Origin: Bacteroidaceae bacterium
GTDB lineage: Bacteria; Bacteroidota; Bacteroidia; Bacteroidales; Bacteroidaceae
NCBI GenBank assembly: GCA_016292045.1
Contig: JAEEZX010000003.1
Location: 1-37,481, forward strand
Length of the DNA: 37,481 nucleotides
Direction: 5' to 3'
Position 1 is the first letter of the stretch. Every line of letters begins with the position of its first letter. This document shows, in pieces, positions 26,010 to 32,766 of the stretch. The notes beneath the pieces are model-generated. The model did no database searches. It was not told where the DNA came from and saw only the letters and a program-made list of their open reading frames with translations. The translations under genes and the position numbers were made by a program.

Positions 26010-26040
26010 CAAATATACAAAAAAAAATGTGTTTGCCAAA
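26010..26040 (-). promoter_or_regulatory. Full Bacteroidota promoter for rubrerythrin
   Basis: On minus, TTTG at 26040-26037 and TATATTTG at 26017-26010, with a 19-nt spacer. This fits the TTTG-N19-21-TAnnTTTG consensus and is one of the best promoter matches in the window. Confidence 0.8.
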
Positions 26041-26080
26041 GAAAAGCATCAAAAAAATGCCTAATATCATTAAAATTATG

Positions 26081-26088
26081 TACTTTTG
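26081..26088 (+). promoter_or_regulatory. -7 promoter element for tRNA-Gly
   Basis: TACTTTTG fits TAnnTTTG and ends 13 nt before the tRNA 5' end. Confidence 0.6.
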
Positions 26089-26101
26089 CATCCGTTATCA
26101 C

Positions 26102-26174
26102 GCGATAGTGGCTCAGTTGGTAGAGCATTGGCTTCCCAAGCCGAGGGTCGCGGGTTCGAGTCCCGTCTATCGCT
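26102..26174 (+). tRNA. tRNA-Gly (anticodon CCC)
   Basis: A 73-nt cloverleaf. Acceptor GCGATAG pairs with CTATCGC, D-arm GCTC...GAGC, anticodon loop TTCCCAA (anticodon CCC), T-arm GCGGG-TTCGAGT-CCCGT, discriminator T. CCA is not encoded. Confidence 0.96.
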
Positions 26175-26203
26175 CTCCCTGAATTACAATTTATTACAGC
26201 GCA

Positions 26204-27304
26204 TCACCACTTCGGCGGGAGGACGATGTTATCCACACCGTGAGCCTTCTCAAACAGCGGTGATATCTCCTCGTCGGTGAATCCTGCGATGCCGCAGCCG
26301 ATGCGCGTCACGAGGAACGTCTGTTCCGGATGCTCCCTGGCGTACCTTATAAAATCATCCACATACGGGCGTATGGTCTCCACCCCGCCCTGCATCGTCG
26401 GGATGGCGTAGCTCTGCCCCTGCATGCCTACACCCTGCCCCATGACGGCCCCGAACTTGCGATAGGCCACATACGCCGCACCGCCTCCGTGCATTCCCTT
26501 CAGGTTGCTGCCGAACACGAATACCTCGTCCGGCTGCAGTTCCGTGATAAACTCCGGTGTTGTTCTTCTCTCCATATATTCTTCCATGATAAAGTCCGCA
26601 CCTCCGTAGTCCGCTTCCGCCATCTCCTCCGGCGCAGCCGATACAGGCATCGGCGTCCAGAGCTCGCACACGGGAGACTCCCTTTGCAGGACGCGCCTCT
26701 CGTCCATCACCTCCGGCATATCCAGATCCATGTCGAAATGCTTCTTGAAGTACGGCACGATGATATGCTCCTTCAGCTTCATGTACTTCTGCGATATGGC
26801 CGAGGGGCTCATCCCCATCTCGGCCGCTATCTCCTTCGACTTGAACCCCTGCAAGAGCAGCATGTTGATTATCAGCCTCTCCTGACGGCTCAGCGGAGCG
26901 TGGTCGCACACATCCTCCACCATGCGTGCAAACTGCGTCCGCAGGTCGTCGCTCATGTCGAACGACGTCAGGTAGTCCTCGAATGTGATGCTGCCGTACT
27001 CCTTGCGATACCACTTCAGGGCGTCCAGCACCACATAGCGGAATCCGTTGACAAACCATGTCCTCAGACTCACACCCGGAGCATGGTCCTCCAGCGGTCG
27101 CCAGTCGTGCTCCATCAGGTAGAGCGCATACTGGTGCGACAGCGACATGAAGTCCAGGTTTTCCTTCTCGTGCAGCTGGTAGCGCTGGTCGAAGATGTTG
27201 TATGCCACGCGGCAGTACCCGTAGAAGTATTTACGGATGATGCCGGCATCTCCCTCGCGGAAGCCCCTGATGATGTCGTTGTCTGCGAGTGTCTCGTGAT
27301 GCAT
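26204..27304 (-). CDS. ECF sigma-like domain fused to an A1S_2505-type (macro-like) domain
   Basis: A 366-residue fusion. Residues 10-105 resemble sigma region 2 (DIIRGFREGDAGIIRKYFYG, LRTWFVNGFRYVVLDALKWY). Residues 135-190 resemble sigma region 4, with a helix-turn-helix (LSRQERLIINMLLLQGFKSK, then EIAAEMGMSPSAISQKYMKL). After an acidic linker (about 195-255), residues 258-360 match the phage-associated A1S_2505 family: VFVFGSNLKGMHGGGAAYVA, GQGVGMQGQSYAIPT and FLVTRIGCGIAGF. That block resembles macro-domain nucleotide pockets. I chose ATG 27304 because the -7 element at 27328-27321 lies between it and the earlier ATG at 27343. Divergent from the vWA gene. The combined role is unknown. Confidence 0.78.
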   Translation of the reverse strand: MHHETLADNDIIRGFREGDAGIIRKYFYGYCRVAYNIFDQRYQLHEKENLDFMSLSHQYALYLMEHDWRPLEDHAPGVSLRTWFVNGFRYVVLDALKWYRKEYGSITFEDYLTSFDMSDDLRTQFARMVEDVCDHAPLSRQERLIINMLLLQGFKSKEIAAEMGMSPSAISQKYMKLKEHIIVPYFKKHFDMDLDMPEVMDERRVLQRESPVCELWTPMPVSAAPEEMAEADYGGADFIMEEYMERRTTPEFITELQPDEVFVFGSNLKGMHGGGAAYVAYRKFGAVMGQGVGMQGQSYAIPTMQGGVETIRPYVDDFIRYAREHPEQTFLVTRIGCGIAGFTDEEISPLFEKAHGVDNIVLPPKW

Positions 27305-27320
27305 GTTCTGTATTTTTCTG

Positions 27321-27328
27321 CAAAAATA
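27321..27328 (-). promoter_or_regulatory. -7 promoter element that fixes the sigma-fusion start
   Basis: On minus, TATTTTTG fits TAnnTTTG and lies 16 nt before ATG 27304. The longer reading frame starting at 27343 would begin upstream of this promoter. Confidence 0.6.
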
Positions 27329-27428
27329 AAAAAAAATCCCCACCTGTGCTTAATTTTTTCCGAAAAGCTTCTTTAAAGAGATAAAGACATGTCGAAAAAG
27401 AGTATTAACAGATTAAAAACGTACTATT

Positions 27429-28076
27429 ATGAAGAAGCAGAATGATTCCGGGAGCAAGCGTGTATTCAATCTTATCATCGTCGACGAGAGCGGTTCGATG
27501 TCCATCATACGCCAGCAGGCCTTCAGCGGCATGAACGAGACGCTGCAGACCATCCGTCAGATGCAGGAGCGCTTCCCCCTGCAGGAGCAGCGCGTCACCC
27601 TTGTCACCTTCGACACCGGCCGCACCACCTGGCACTACGACAACCTTCCCGCCTCCTCCACCAGCGACCTCAAGTGGGACGACTACTGCCCCGGCGGCGG
27701 CACTCCGCTCTACGATGCGATGGGCACCGCCATCTCCAAGGTCAATGCGCAGGTGTCCGAGGGCGACAATGTGCTGGTCACAGTCATCACCGACGGCGAG
27801 GAGAACAGTTCGCGTGAGTGGACGCTGAAGATGATACGCACCATGATTGAGAAGCTGAAGAAGCAGCACTGGACCTTCACCCTCATCGGCACCGACAATC
27901 TGGATGTGGAGACGATGGCCCGTTCCTTTGCCATCGACGAGCATTTGGAGTTCCAGCAGGACGAGGCCGGCACCAAGGCCATGTTTGCCCGTGAGCGCCG
28001 CTCCCGTGCGCGCTACAACTGCTGCCTCGCGAAGGATGTCGAAATGACCACGGGTTCGTTCTTCGAGGAGGACTGA
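27429..28076 (+). CDS. von Willebrand factor A (vWA) domain protein
   Basis: A 215-residue cytoplasmic protein that is almost entirely one vWA domain. The MIDAS metal site is complete: DESGS at 19-23, T92 in GGGTPLYDAMG and D122 in VITDGEEN. There is no signal peptide or membrane helix, so it is like the intracellular TerY/YegL vWA proteins that act as protein-binding platforms. No kinase, phosphatase or MoxR ATPase gene lies next to it. It is transcribed away from the sigma/A1S_2505 fusion, separated by 124 nt. I saw no TAnnTTTG on the plus strand in that gap. A strong terminator follows. Confidence 0.88.
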   Translation: MKKQNDSGSKRVFNLIIVDESGSMSIIRQQAFSGMNETLQTIRQMQERFPLQEQRVTLVTFDTGRTTWHYDNLPASSTSDLKWDDYCPGGGTPLYDAMGTAISKVNAQVSEGDNVLVTVITDGEENSSREWTLKMIRTMIEKLKKQHWTFTLIGTDNLDVETMARSFAIDEHLEFQQDEAGTKAMFARERRSRARYNCCLAKDVEMTTGSFFEED

Positions 28077-28098
28077 CCTGCTATTGTCAGAGATGTCG

Positions 28099-28123
28099 AA
28101 AGGTCGCCTTCGGGCGGCCTTTT
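28099..28123 (+). terminator. Rho-independent terminator after the vWA gene
   Basis: Stem AAAGGTCGCC / GGCGGCCTTT (10 bp, one G-U pair) with a TTCG tetraloop, followed by a short T run. Two GAGTGAA heptamers follow at 28124-28137. Confidence 0.85.
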
Positions 28124-28216
28124 GAGTGAAGAGTGAAGAATTCACAGGCGCCTTCGGATTACTCTAATTATTCCGATTATTCTGAAATTTAGGCGCCAGC
28201 GCTTACCTCTTCCCTC

Positions 28217-28648
28217 TTACAACTTTTTCTCCATCCGGTAGCAGGTGAATGTCTCTCCCACTATTTTCTGTGAGTAGTCGGCGGTGTAGCCAAGTGTCTC
28301 GTAAAAATGCACCTTGTTGTCCCTGCTCTCCACAACGACGCGCCTGTATCCCAGTTCCCTTGCCCATGCCTCCGCTTCCTGCATCACTCTGGTGCCGAGG
28401 CCCTGTTGTCGGTATTCCTGCAGCACCACCACGCGTCCCAGCATTACCCTTTCCTCGTCGATGGCGTACATACGGCAAGTGGCCACAGGGAGATAGTCGT
28501 CCACTATCACGATGTATTTTGTCTCTGGCGTATCGTGCTCGTCAAACTCCACCTCAAGAGGTATCCGATGCTTTCGTGCCATCGCCTGTATCCTCACGTA
28601 GTATGCTCCGGCTTGCTCAGCAGTCTTTGTTGCTCTGATTACTTCCAT
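28217..28648 (-). CDS. GNAT-family N-acetyltransferase
   Basis: A 143-residue single-domain acetyltransferase. Motif A, which binds acetyl-CoA pyrophosphate, is VVVLQEYRQQGLGTRVM with the Q-x-x-G-x-G core. A beta-bulge strand precedes it (YLPVATCRMYAID). The C-terminal motif B region is VVVESRDNKVHFYETLGY. This last pattern is like the ElaA/YjcF group of GNAT proteins. The substrate is unknown. Monocistronic, with a full promoter upstream. It marks the right edge of the GC-richer core. Confidence 0.9.
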   Translation of the reverse strand: MEVIRATKTAEQAGAYYVRIQAMARKHRIPLEVEFDEHDTPETKYIVIVDDYLPVATCRMYAIDEERVMLGRVVVLQEYRQQGLGTRVMQEAEAWARELGYRRVVVESRDNKVHFYETLGYTADYSQKIVGETFTCYRMEKKL

Positions 28649-28678
28649 AATTCGTATTTCTCACGTATTCTACCGCTA

Positions 28679-28710
28679 CAAAGGTACGAAAAAATCCCGA
28701 CATAACCAAA
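28679..28710 (-). promoter_or_regulatory. Full Bacteroidota promoter for the GNAT gene
   Basis: On minus, TTTG at 28710-28707 and TACCTTTG at 28686-28679, with a 20-nt spacer, matching the consensus. Confidence 0.8.
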
Positions 28711-29026
28711 TTTATCATATTCTCATAGCTGCTGCAGAGCCGCTGCAGAGCCGCTGCAGAGCCCCTAAATTATAAGACTCAACAAGAATCAGAGTTAAGC
28801 TAAAAAGCATTCAACTCAAATCCGTGATAAGTCCAAAATGTGTCAACACTTTCAGTATGGATGTCCACTCATTCAGAAAACCTTATAAAAAATCTCGCTT
28901 ATAATCAATAACTTATTTTTTCTCAACGGACACAACGGACATTGGGGACATAAAAAAAAATTAGTCCTCACATCTCAGCCCTCAGACATCTTACTTCTAA
29001 TCTCTGCTCGGGTTAAAGGTTATTAA
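28711..29026. other. Gene-free AT-rich stretch at the island edge
   Basis: I see no gene here. The stretch holds a perfect 11-bp triple repeat at 28731-28763 and degenerate CGGACA-type repeats near 28926-28950. Base composition changes sharply here from the GC-richer core to the AT-rich McrBC block. Confidence 0.6.
28731..28763. repeat. Perfect 11-bp tandem repeat, 3 copies
   Basis: GCTGCAGAGCC occurs at 28731-28741, 28742-28752 and 28753-28763 with no mismatch. Each unit contains a PstI-like CTGCAG palindrome. Confidence 0.95.
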
Positions 29027-29188
29027 TTATGGTTTCTTGGTGAGATGCCAGTAATGGCAGTAAGGACATTTGTAATAACGAGTCTCTTGTCGACATCCCG
29101 GTTTTGAATGTCGGCACTCCGCTAAAGCCAGCATCGCACTTATGCGACTCCTATAGCATCTTTTATCTGTTTCTGAACAGAGAATCAT
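29027..29188 (-). CDS. Small zinc-ribbon-like protein (53 aa)
   Basis: A short frame, ATG 29188 to TAA 29029-29027, encoding 53 residues. It ends RYYKCPYCHYWHLTKKP, and an earlier CRHSKPGC pair could complete a four-cysteine zinc site (C25, C32, C41, C44). Small phage and mobile-element proteins often end with a 'CPYC..WHLT' motif. It follows the interrupted frame after 17 nt on the same strand. I give it medium confidence because it is short, but the motif is distinctive. Confidence 0.55.
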   Translation of the reverse strand: MILCSETDKRCYRSRISAMLALAECRHSKPGCRQETRYYKCPYCHYWHLTKKP

Positions 29189-29205
29189 TATGGTTAACTT
29201 CTTTA

Positions 29206-29433
29206 TTATTTCATTTCTTCAAATTCAGCATCCCTAATAATCTGGGGTTGTATATCCTCCTCCTCTAATCCTAATAAAGCTGTTCCCATATCGGCAATAC
29301 GAATTGCGTCCTCTAAGTATGCCCAATAATTCTCAGGCTCCTTTTCTTCAATCTTAATCTCTTCGAATTAGTAATCGTTCACATTATAAATGCGGATTTT
29401 TTCTTCTTTTCTTTCTTTTTCATTTTGTTCCAT
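29206..29433 (-). pseudogene. Small acidic gene interrupted by an in-frame TAA
   Basis: From ATG 29433 the frame reads 21 codons (ending IRIYNVNDY), meets TAA at 29370-29368, then stays open for 53 more codons (FEEIKIEEKEPENYWAYLED, later AIRIADMGTALLGLEEED) to TAA at 29208-29206. Both parts share the acidic, coding-like composition, which suggests one protein of about 75 residues broken by a single nonsense codon. No known family. The alternative is that only the downstream part is expressed from an internal start. Confidence 0.5.
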
Positions 29434-29495
29434 AGTTAATCCAATTATTTCTTTTGCAAAAAAAAATACAATTATGTGAGTATTTCAAGTTGCAA

Positions 29496-29996
29496 CTAAC
29501 TCCACCACTCAAATAGCTTATACTCTCTGATAAGATGATACAGATGGAGTGCTTTCAGTTGTCGCAGACTTACTATTGAACGAATCGCAGAATCTCTCTT
29601 GCCCTCTGCCTTCGCATCCTTAATGGGAGTGCTTCGAAAGAAGCGCTTTTCATTTCGTATGTTAACATATACAGGAAAATCGGCTATGGTTCTATCTGTA
29701 TTGTCAAGTTCATACAAACCGTCCTTAAGTTTTATGAATTTCAAGTCACCAGAGAAAGATTGGTGGAGCCATGTGTTAAAAACGGCATCATTTTCCATGA
29801 AAATGTCGATAAGACGAATACAAACAGCTATGTCGCGAACAACGAAATCCTTGTGCTCCAAAAGACTTTCACGTTTAAAGCAGTCATGCATTCTCTGGAG
29901 CTTTTTCTTTTCCAGCGCTATAAGGAAACTATAACTCCAGTCCTGATCTTTTGCCAACAGCCGTTTATAGGCATGTATCGGATTCTTTTTTTTCAT
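29496..29996 (-). CDS. Hypothetical protein, mobile-element style
   Basis: A 166-residue basic protein of no family I can name. It starts MKKKNPIHAYKRLLAKDQDW and ends KALHLYHLIREYKLFEWWS. Predicted to be mainly helical, with no signal peptide, membrane helix or catalytic motif. A middle segment (FSGDLKFIKLKDGLYELDN) looks like beta strands. Its start codon overlaps the TGA of the small frame upstream (ATGA), so it belongs to the same transcript. The setting suggests a phage- or transposon-derived accessory gene. Confidence 0.6.
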   Translation of the reverse strand: MKKKNPIHAYKRLLAKDQDWSYSFLIALEKKKLQRMHDCFKRESLLEHKDFVVRDIAVCIRLIDIFMENDAVFNTWLHQSFSGDLKFIKLKDGLYELDNTDRTIADFPVYVNIRNEKRFFRSTPIKDAKAEGKRDSAIRSIVSLRQLKALHLYHLIREYKLFEWWS

Positions 29997-30073
29997 ACTT
30001 TATTGTCATAATAATTGATAGCAGCATTTACACACTTCTCATTTGTTTCTTCTAACATTCTTTCTCGCGACCT

Positions 30074-30232
30074 TTAAATTTTTCTTTTCATGTTTTGTGC
30101 GCAATCTTGGGATGGAACAATCATCCTCGAGGAGATATTCCAATACCCCAACGCCAAGTTTACCATATCCGGAGACTGGCCATAGCGTGCATTTAAAAAA
30201 TCTCTTCGTTTTTGTTTATCTTTTTTCTTCAT
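30074..30232 (-). CDS. Small basic protein (52 aa), ATGA-coupled, frame continues after TAA
   Basis: ATG 30232 overlaps the stop of the BT4734-like frame as ATGA, which strongly suggests a real, coupled gene. It encodes MKKKDKQKRRDFLNARYGQS followed by PDMVNLALGYWNISSRMIV and a short tail, ending at TAA 30076-30074. The same frame then stays open for 26 codons, including an ATG (MLEETNEKCVNAAINYYDNK), to a TGA that overlaps the next gene's start. So the ancestral gene may have spanned 29993-30232. No known family. Confidence 0.5.
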   Translation of the reverse strand: MKKKDKQKRRDFLNARYGQSPDMVNLALGYWNISSRMIVPSQDCAQNMKRKI

Positions 30233-31083
30233 GTCGTTTCTTTTAAAACTAGTTCCTTGTATTCTTTATATTTTGCTTGCAATACTTCTTTATTAATATC
30301 CTCAGGCAGTTCATCTATGCTGGCAGAGATAATATCCAGTATGTCCACACAATTATCCTTGTCACCCTGTTCGTATTTCCTTTGTAAGGTTTCGAACTTC
30401 TTTATCAGATATAGTACAGCGTTCGCATACTCTTCTTTCCCTCTTATGATGTATTTACATTCTTTTGTTTCCTTCTCTTTTTCCTTCCACTTGATTTCTC
30501 TGTTCAATGCGCCAAGTCTTTTTTCCGTTTCGCTTATTCTTTTCTTAATTTTTCTCACCCTTTTTTTCCAGTGCTCAGGCATTTGCATCTGTTTCAGCGT
30601 TCTTTTACTCTCTTCAATCTTTTCCCATGCCTCTCTGCCATTTTGACTTTCCAGTTTCTCATCAGCTTCATCAAAAAGTTCTTTTGTCTTTACTATCACC
30701 TCTTTCACCTGTTTCATCTCTTCCTTATGAAGATTCTTTTCATTATGTTCCTGCTCCAAAAAAGCCTCTATACTACAAAGGTCTATCATCATCGACTCCG
30801 CATTGGGGTTATAATATAGTTCTGGGTCGTATGATACAATATAAAGATGCTCCATGTGTCTGGCCTGAGGGTCTGGCGTCAGTCCTAATTTCTGCTGGTA
30901 TTTTATTGCGAAGTAATTATGAACCTTGGCATAGACCTCCTGCATTTCATCAGGCGCCATTATGGTGCGCTGTAATGGTTCCTCCATATCCTTCAAATGA
31001 TAACGTATCAGGATATGCAGTCCTTCACCAGACACAGACCGCGAAACCATCACGACGCATGGGTCATCGCTTAATATGCTCAT
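30229..31083 (-). CDS. BT4734/VirE-associated protein, C-terminal part of a split gene
   Basis: A 284-residue frame. Its first 45 residues (SILSDDPCVVMVSRSVSGEG, then LHILIRYHL) are the second half of a BT4734-like N-terminal domain, whose first half is in the upstream frame. Intact relatives have one continuous domain found next to or fused with VirE helicase-primase proteins in Bacteroidota mobile elements. The rest (about 130-284) is highly charged coiled coil (KQVKEVIVKTKELFDEADEK). No VirE ATPase domain is present. The start overlaps the upstream stop as ATGA. Confidence 0.6.
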   Translation of the reverse strand: MSILSDDPCVVMVSRSVSGEGLHILIRYHLKDMEEPLQRTIMAPDEMQEVYAKVHNYFAIKYQQKLGLTPDPQARHMEHLYIVSYDPELYYNPNAESMMIDLCSIEAFLEQEHNEKNLHKEEMKQVKEVIVKTKELFDEADEKLESQNGREAWEKIEESKRTLKQMQMPEHWKKRVRKIKKRISETEKRLGALNREIKWKEKEKETKECKYIIRGKEEYANAVLYLIKKFETLQRKYEQGDKDNCVDILDIISASIDELPEDINKEVLQAKYKEYKELVLKETT

Positions 31084-31406
31084 GGCTTCCTTAATCCGTG
31101 CTGCTTCTCAATCTTGTCAATATCCAAAAAACACAAATCTGTTAGCTCAATGACATTCTTCCGTGCGCTACCCCCATAAAAAATTGCGCAAGGAGCAAAC
31201 GTAGGGAATCGTGTCGTTTTCATATTCTTTTGTTTCTCTTTAATTTTTTTTCGGGGCTTCCTTTTACTGTTCCATTCCAGATACTGCCTATATATTTGTG
31301 TCCGTTCGCTGAGTTCCTGACTGAATTGCATCATATATGCAATCTTATCAAGCTCTGTCTTTTGAGGCAAAGCTGCCATAACACTTTTGAATATACTTAC
31401 TCGCAT
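31080..31406 (-). CDS. BT4734-like domain, N-terminal part of a split gene
   Basis: A 108-residue frame. VSIFKSVMAALPQKTELDKI is the typical beginning of BT4734-like proteins. The conserved FPTFAPCAIFYGG and LCFLDIDKIEK (metal-binding DID-type motif) follow. It ends abruptly at HGLRKP, where intact relatives run on. A one-base shift near 31090-31103 would read RIKEAMSILSDDP into the next frame. Either a 1-nt deletion broke the gene or the halves are made as two coupled peptides. Confidence 0.6.
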   Translation of the reverse strand: MRVSIFKSVMAALPQKTELDKIAYMMQFSQELSERTQIYRQYLEWNSKRKPRKKIKEKQKNMKTTRFPTFAPCAIFYGGSARKNVIELTDLCFLDIDKIEKQHGLRKP

Positions 31407-31443
31407 TGTACGTTGTAAAATAGTCTTGTTAAAAAGAATAACC

Positions 31444-32766
31444 TTAACCTGCGAAAATCTGCTCGAGTTTCTGTATTAACAGTTTCTCTTCTTGAGCCAT
31501 ATGAGAACTGAACTCATTATAATTCTTACAGATAGTTGCCACATTCATTCCGATAATTGACATTGTTCCGCCACGACCATTCAGGCTTCTTGTTGTTTTA
31601 ATATCAGGGGGAATGCACACAGGTACAATAAAGCCGCTTCTACCTGCATCATATAAATGCATATAGGCTAGTAGTTGAAAGCGGTCATCCCGTGTTACTT
31701 CTTTCCAATTGGAATAGCTCTTGTATTTTGCATCAAGGACAATGCCCGCTTTATGGAAATCAGACATTACTGTTTCATTACCTATCTTGTCTGCAAATAT
31801 TCGTTTTCCACCTTCTCCTGTTTTGTTTCTTGGGTGTAGAAAACCTGCATCACTCAACACCGTGTTTAAATACTCTTCCCACAGCCATGCACCATCGAAA
31901 AGTACGCCATATACGGGGGAACCATCGTAGCCATATTTTATCCCTTCCTGTCGCAAGATTTGTAAGCATAGATGCTGAAGGTTGCGGTACTCACTAAAGT
32001 AGGGATGTCGAACCGGACGTAGATTCTGATTAACAATTTGGTGTCGTGCCCCACGATTATATGTCTTAGTTACTTGACGAATCTTGCTGACAGCAACTTT
32101 CGTGTCTTCATCATTGTTCAGAATATTCCCATTAAACGGATGCTGGGCGATATATTCTATAGTATGGCGAATAAGTTGGGTGAGGCGGTTGTCCGTGACA
32201 TATTCTCGTGTCGTATAGGAAACTTTTCCTGTAAATGGAATATTTTGACGGATATGTCTGCTTACGTCTATCCTCCCTCGCACGTTGGTATCATTGTGCT
32301 CTCGTGTCTGATACTCCTTGTATATCCCATTACGCATAGCCTTTTTCAGAAATGATGGAAATAGGTATATGAGAAAGTCAAAGATACTCTCATTGTCAGT
32401 ACCAGTTTTGAGATCAAATAGATTGATTGCAAAAACGCGCTGGAGCATATAATGAATGAAGTAGTCGTGACAATCATCTTGAGCAAAGCGAGAACGTATG
32501 CTTACTTGGGTATCATGATATCCTATGAACCCCATAATATTGCCAGTTATGAGCCGTTCATTTTCTATAGTGAATATATGTTGCTTTCCAATATCATCGC
32601 CATGTGTTTTGAAATCCACAGGAAAAATCAGTAGATTGGGACGTTCGTCAAGGCAGAGCTCACACAGAGGCTTTGCAGCAAGATGCTGCAAGTTATCCAA
32701 GTGCAATGCTGTGTCAAACGGCTCTCCCTTAAGATTATTATCCGTTGTCTTGATTGGATTCTTCAT
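31444..32766 (-). CDS. mcrC: McrC-family restriction subunit
   Basis: A 440-residue protein taken from ATG 32766 (MKNPIKTTDNN); an in-frame ATG at 32793 is the alternative. Either way the start overlaps the end of the mcrB gene upstream. The N-terminal region matches McrC (NIMGFIGYHDTQVSIRSRF, YMLQRVFAINLFDLKT, NVRGRIDVSRHI). The C-terminal PD-(D/E)XK nuclease is visible as SDFHKAGIVLDAKYK, with acidic residues D336 and D345 and Lys347. McrC binds the McrB ring, stimulates its GTPase and cuts DNA carrying modified cytosine or related marks. All key residues are present, so the nuclease looks functional. Confidence 0.92.
   Translation of the reverse strand: MKNPIKTTDNNLKGEPFDTALHLDNLQHLAAKPLCELCLDERPNLLIFPVDFKTHGDDIGKQHIFTIENERLITGNIMGFIGYHDTQVSIRSRFAQDDCHDYFIHYMLQRVFAINLFDLKTGTDNESIFDFLIYLFPSFLKKAMRNGIYKEYQTREHNDTNVRGRIDVSRHIRQNIPFTGKVSYTTREYVTDNRLTQLIRHTIEYIAQHPFNGNILNNDEDTKVAVSKIRQVTKTYNRGARHQIVNQNLRPVRHPYFSEYRNLQHLCLQILRQEGIKYGYDGSPVYGVLFDGAWLWEEYLNTVLSDAGFLHPRNKTGEGGKRIFADKIGNETVMSDFHKAGIVLDAKYKSYSNWKEVTRDDRFQLLAYMHLYDAGRSGFIVPVCIPPDIKTTRSLNGRGGTMSIIGMNVATICKNYNEFSSHMAQEEKLLIQKLEQIFAG

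Noticed and set aside
28731..28763. CRISPR array
   Set aside because: The repeats are contiguous 11-bp units with no spacers, and no cas genes are present. The other tandem arrays fail for the same reason.
29206..30232. Reassigned TAA codon (alternative genetic code)
   Set aside because: Most genes in the block use TAA, TGA or TAG as normal ends without interruption, including mcrB and mcrC, and I see no suppressor tRNA in the window. Nonsense mutation or re-initiation is simpler.
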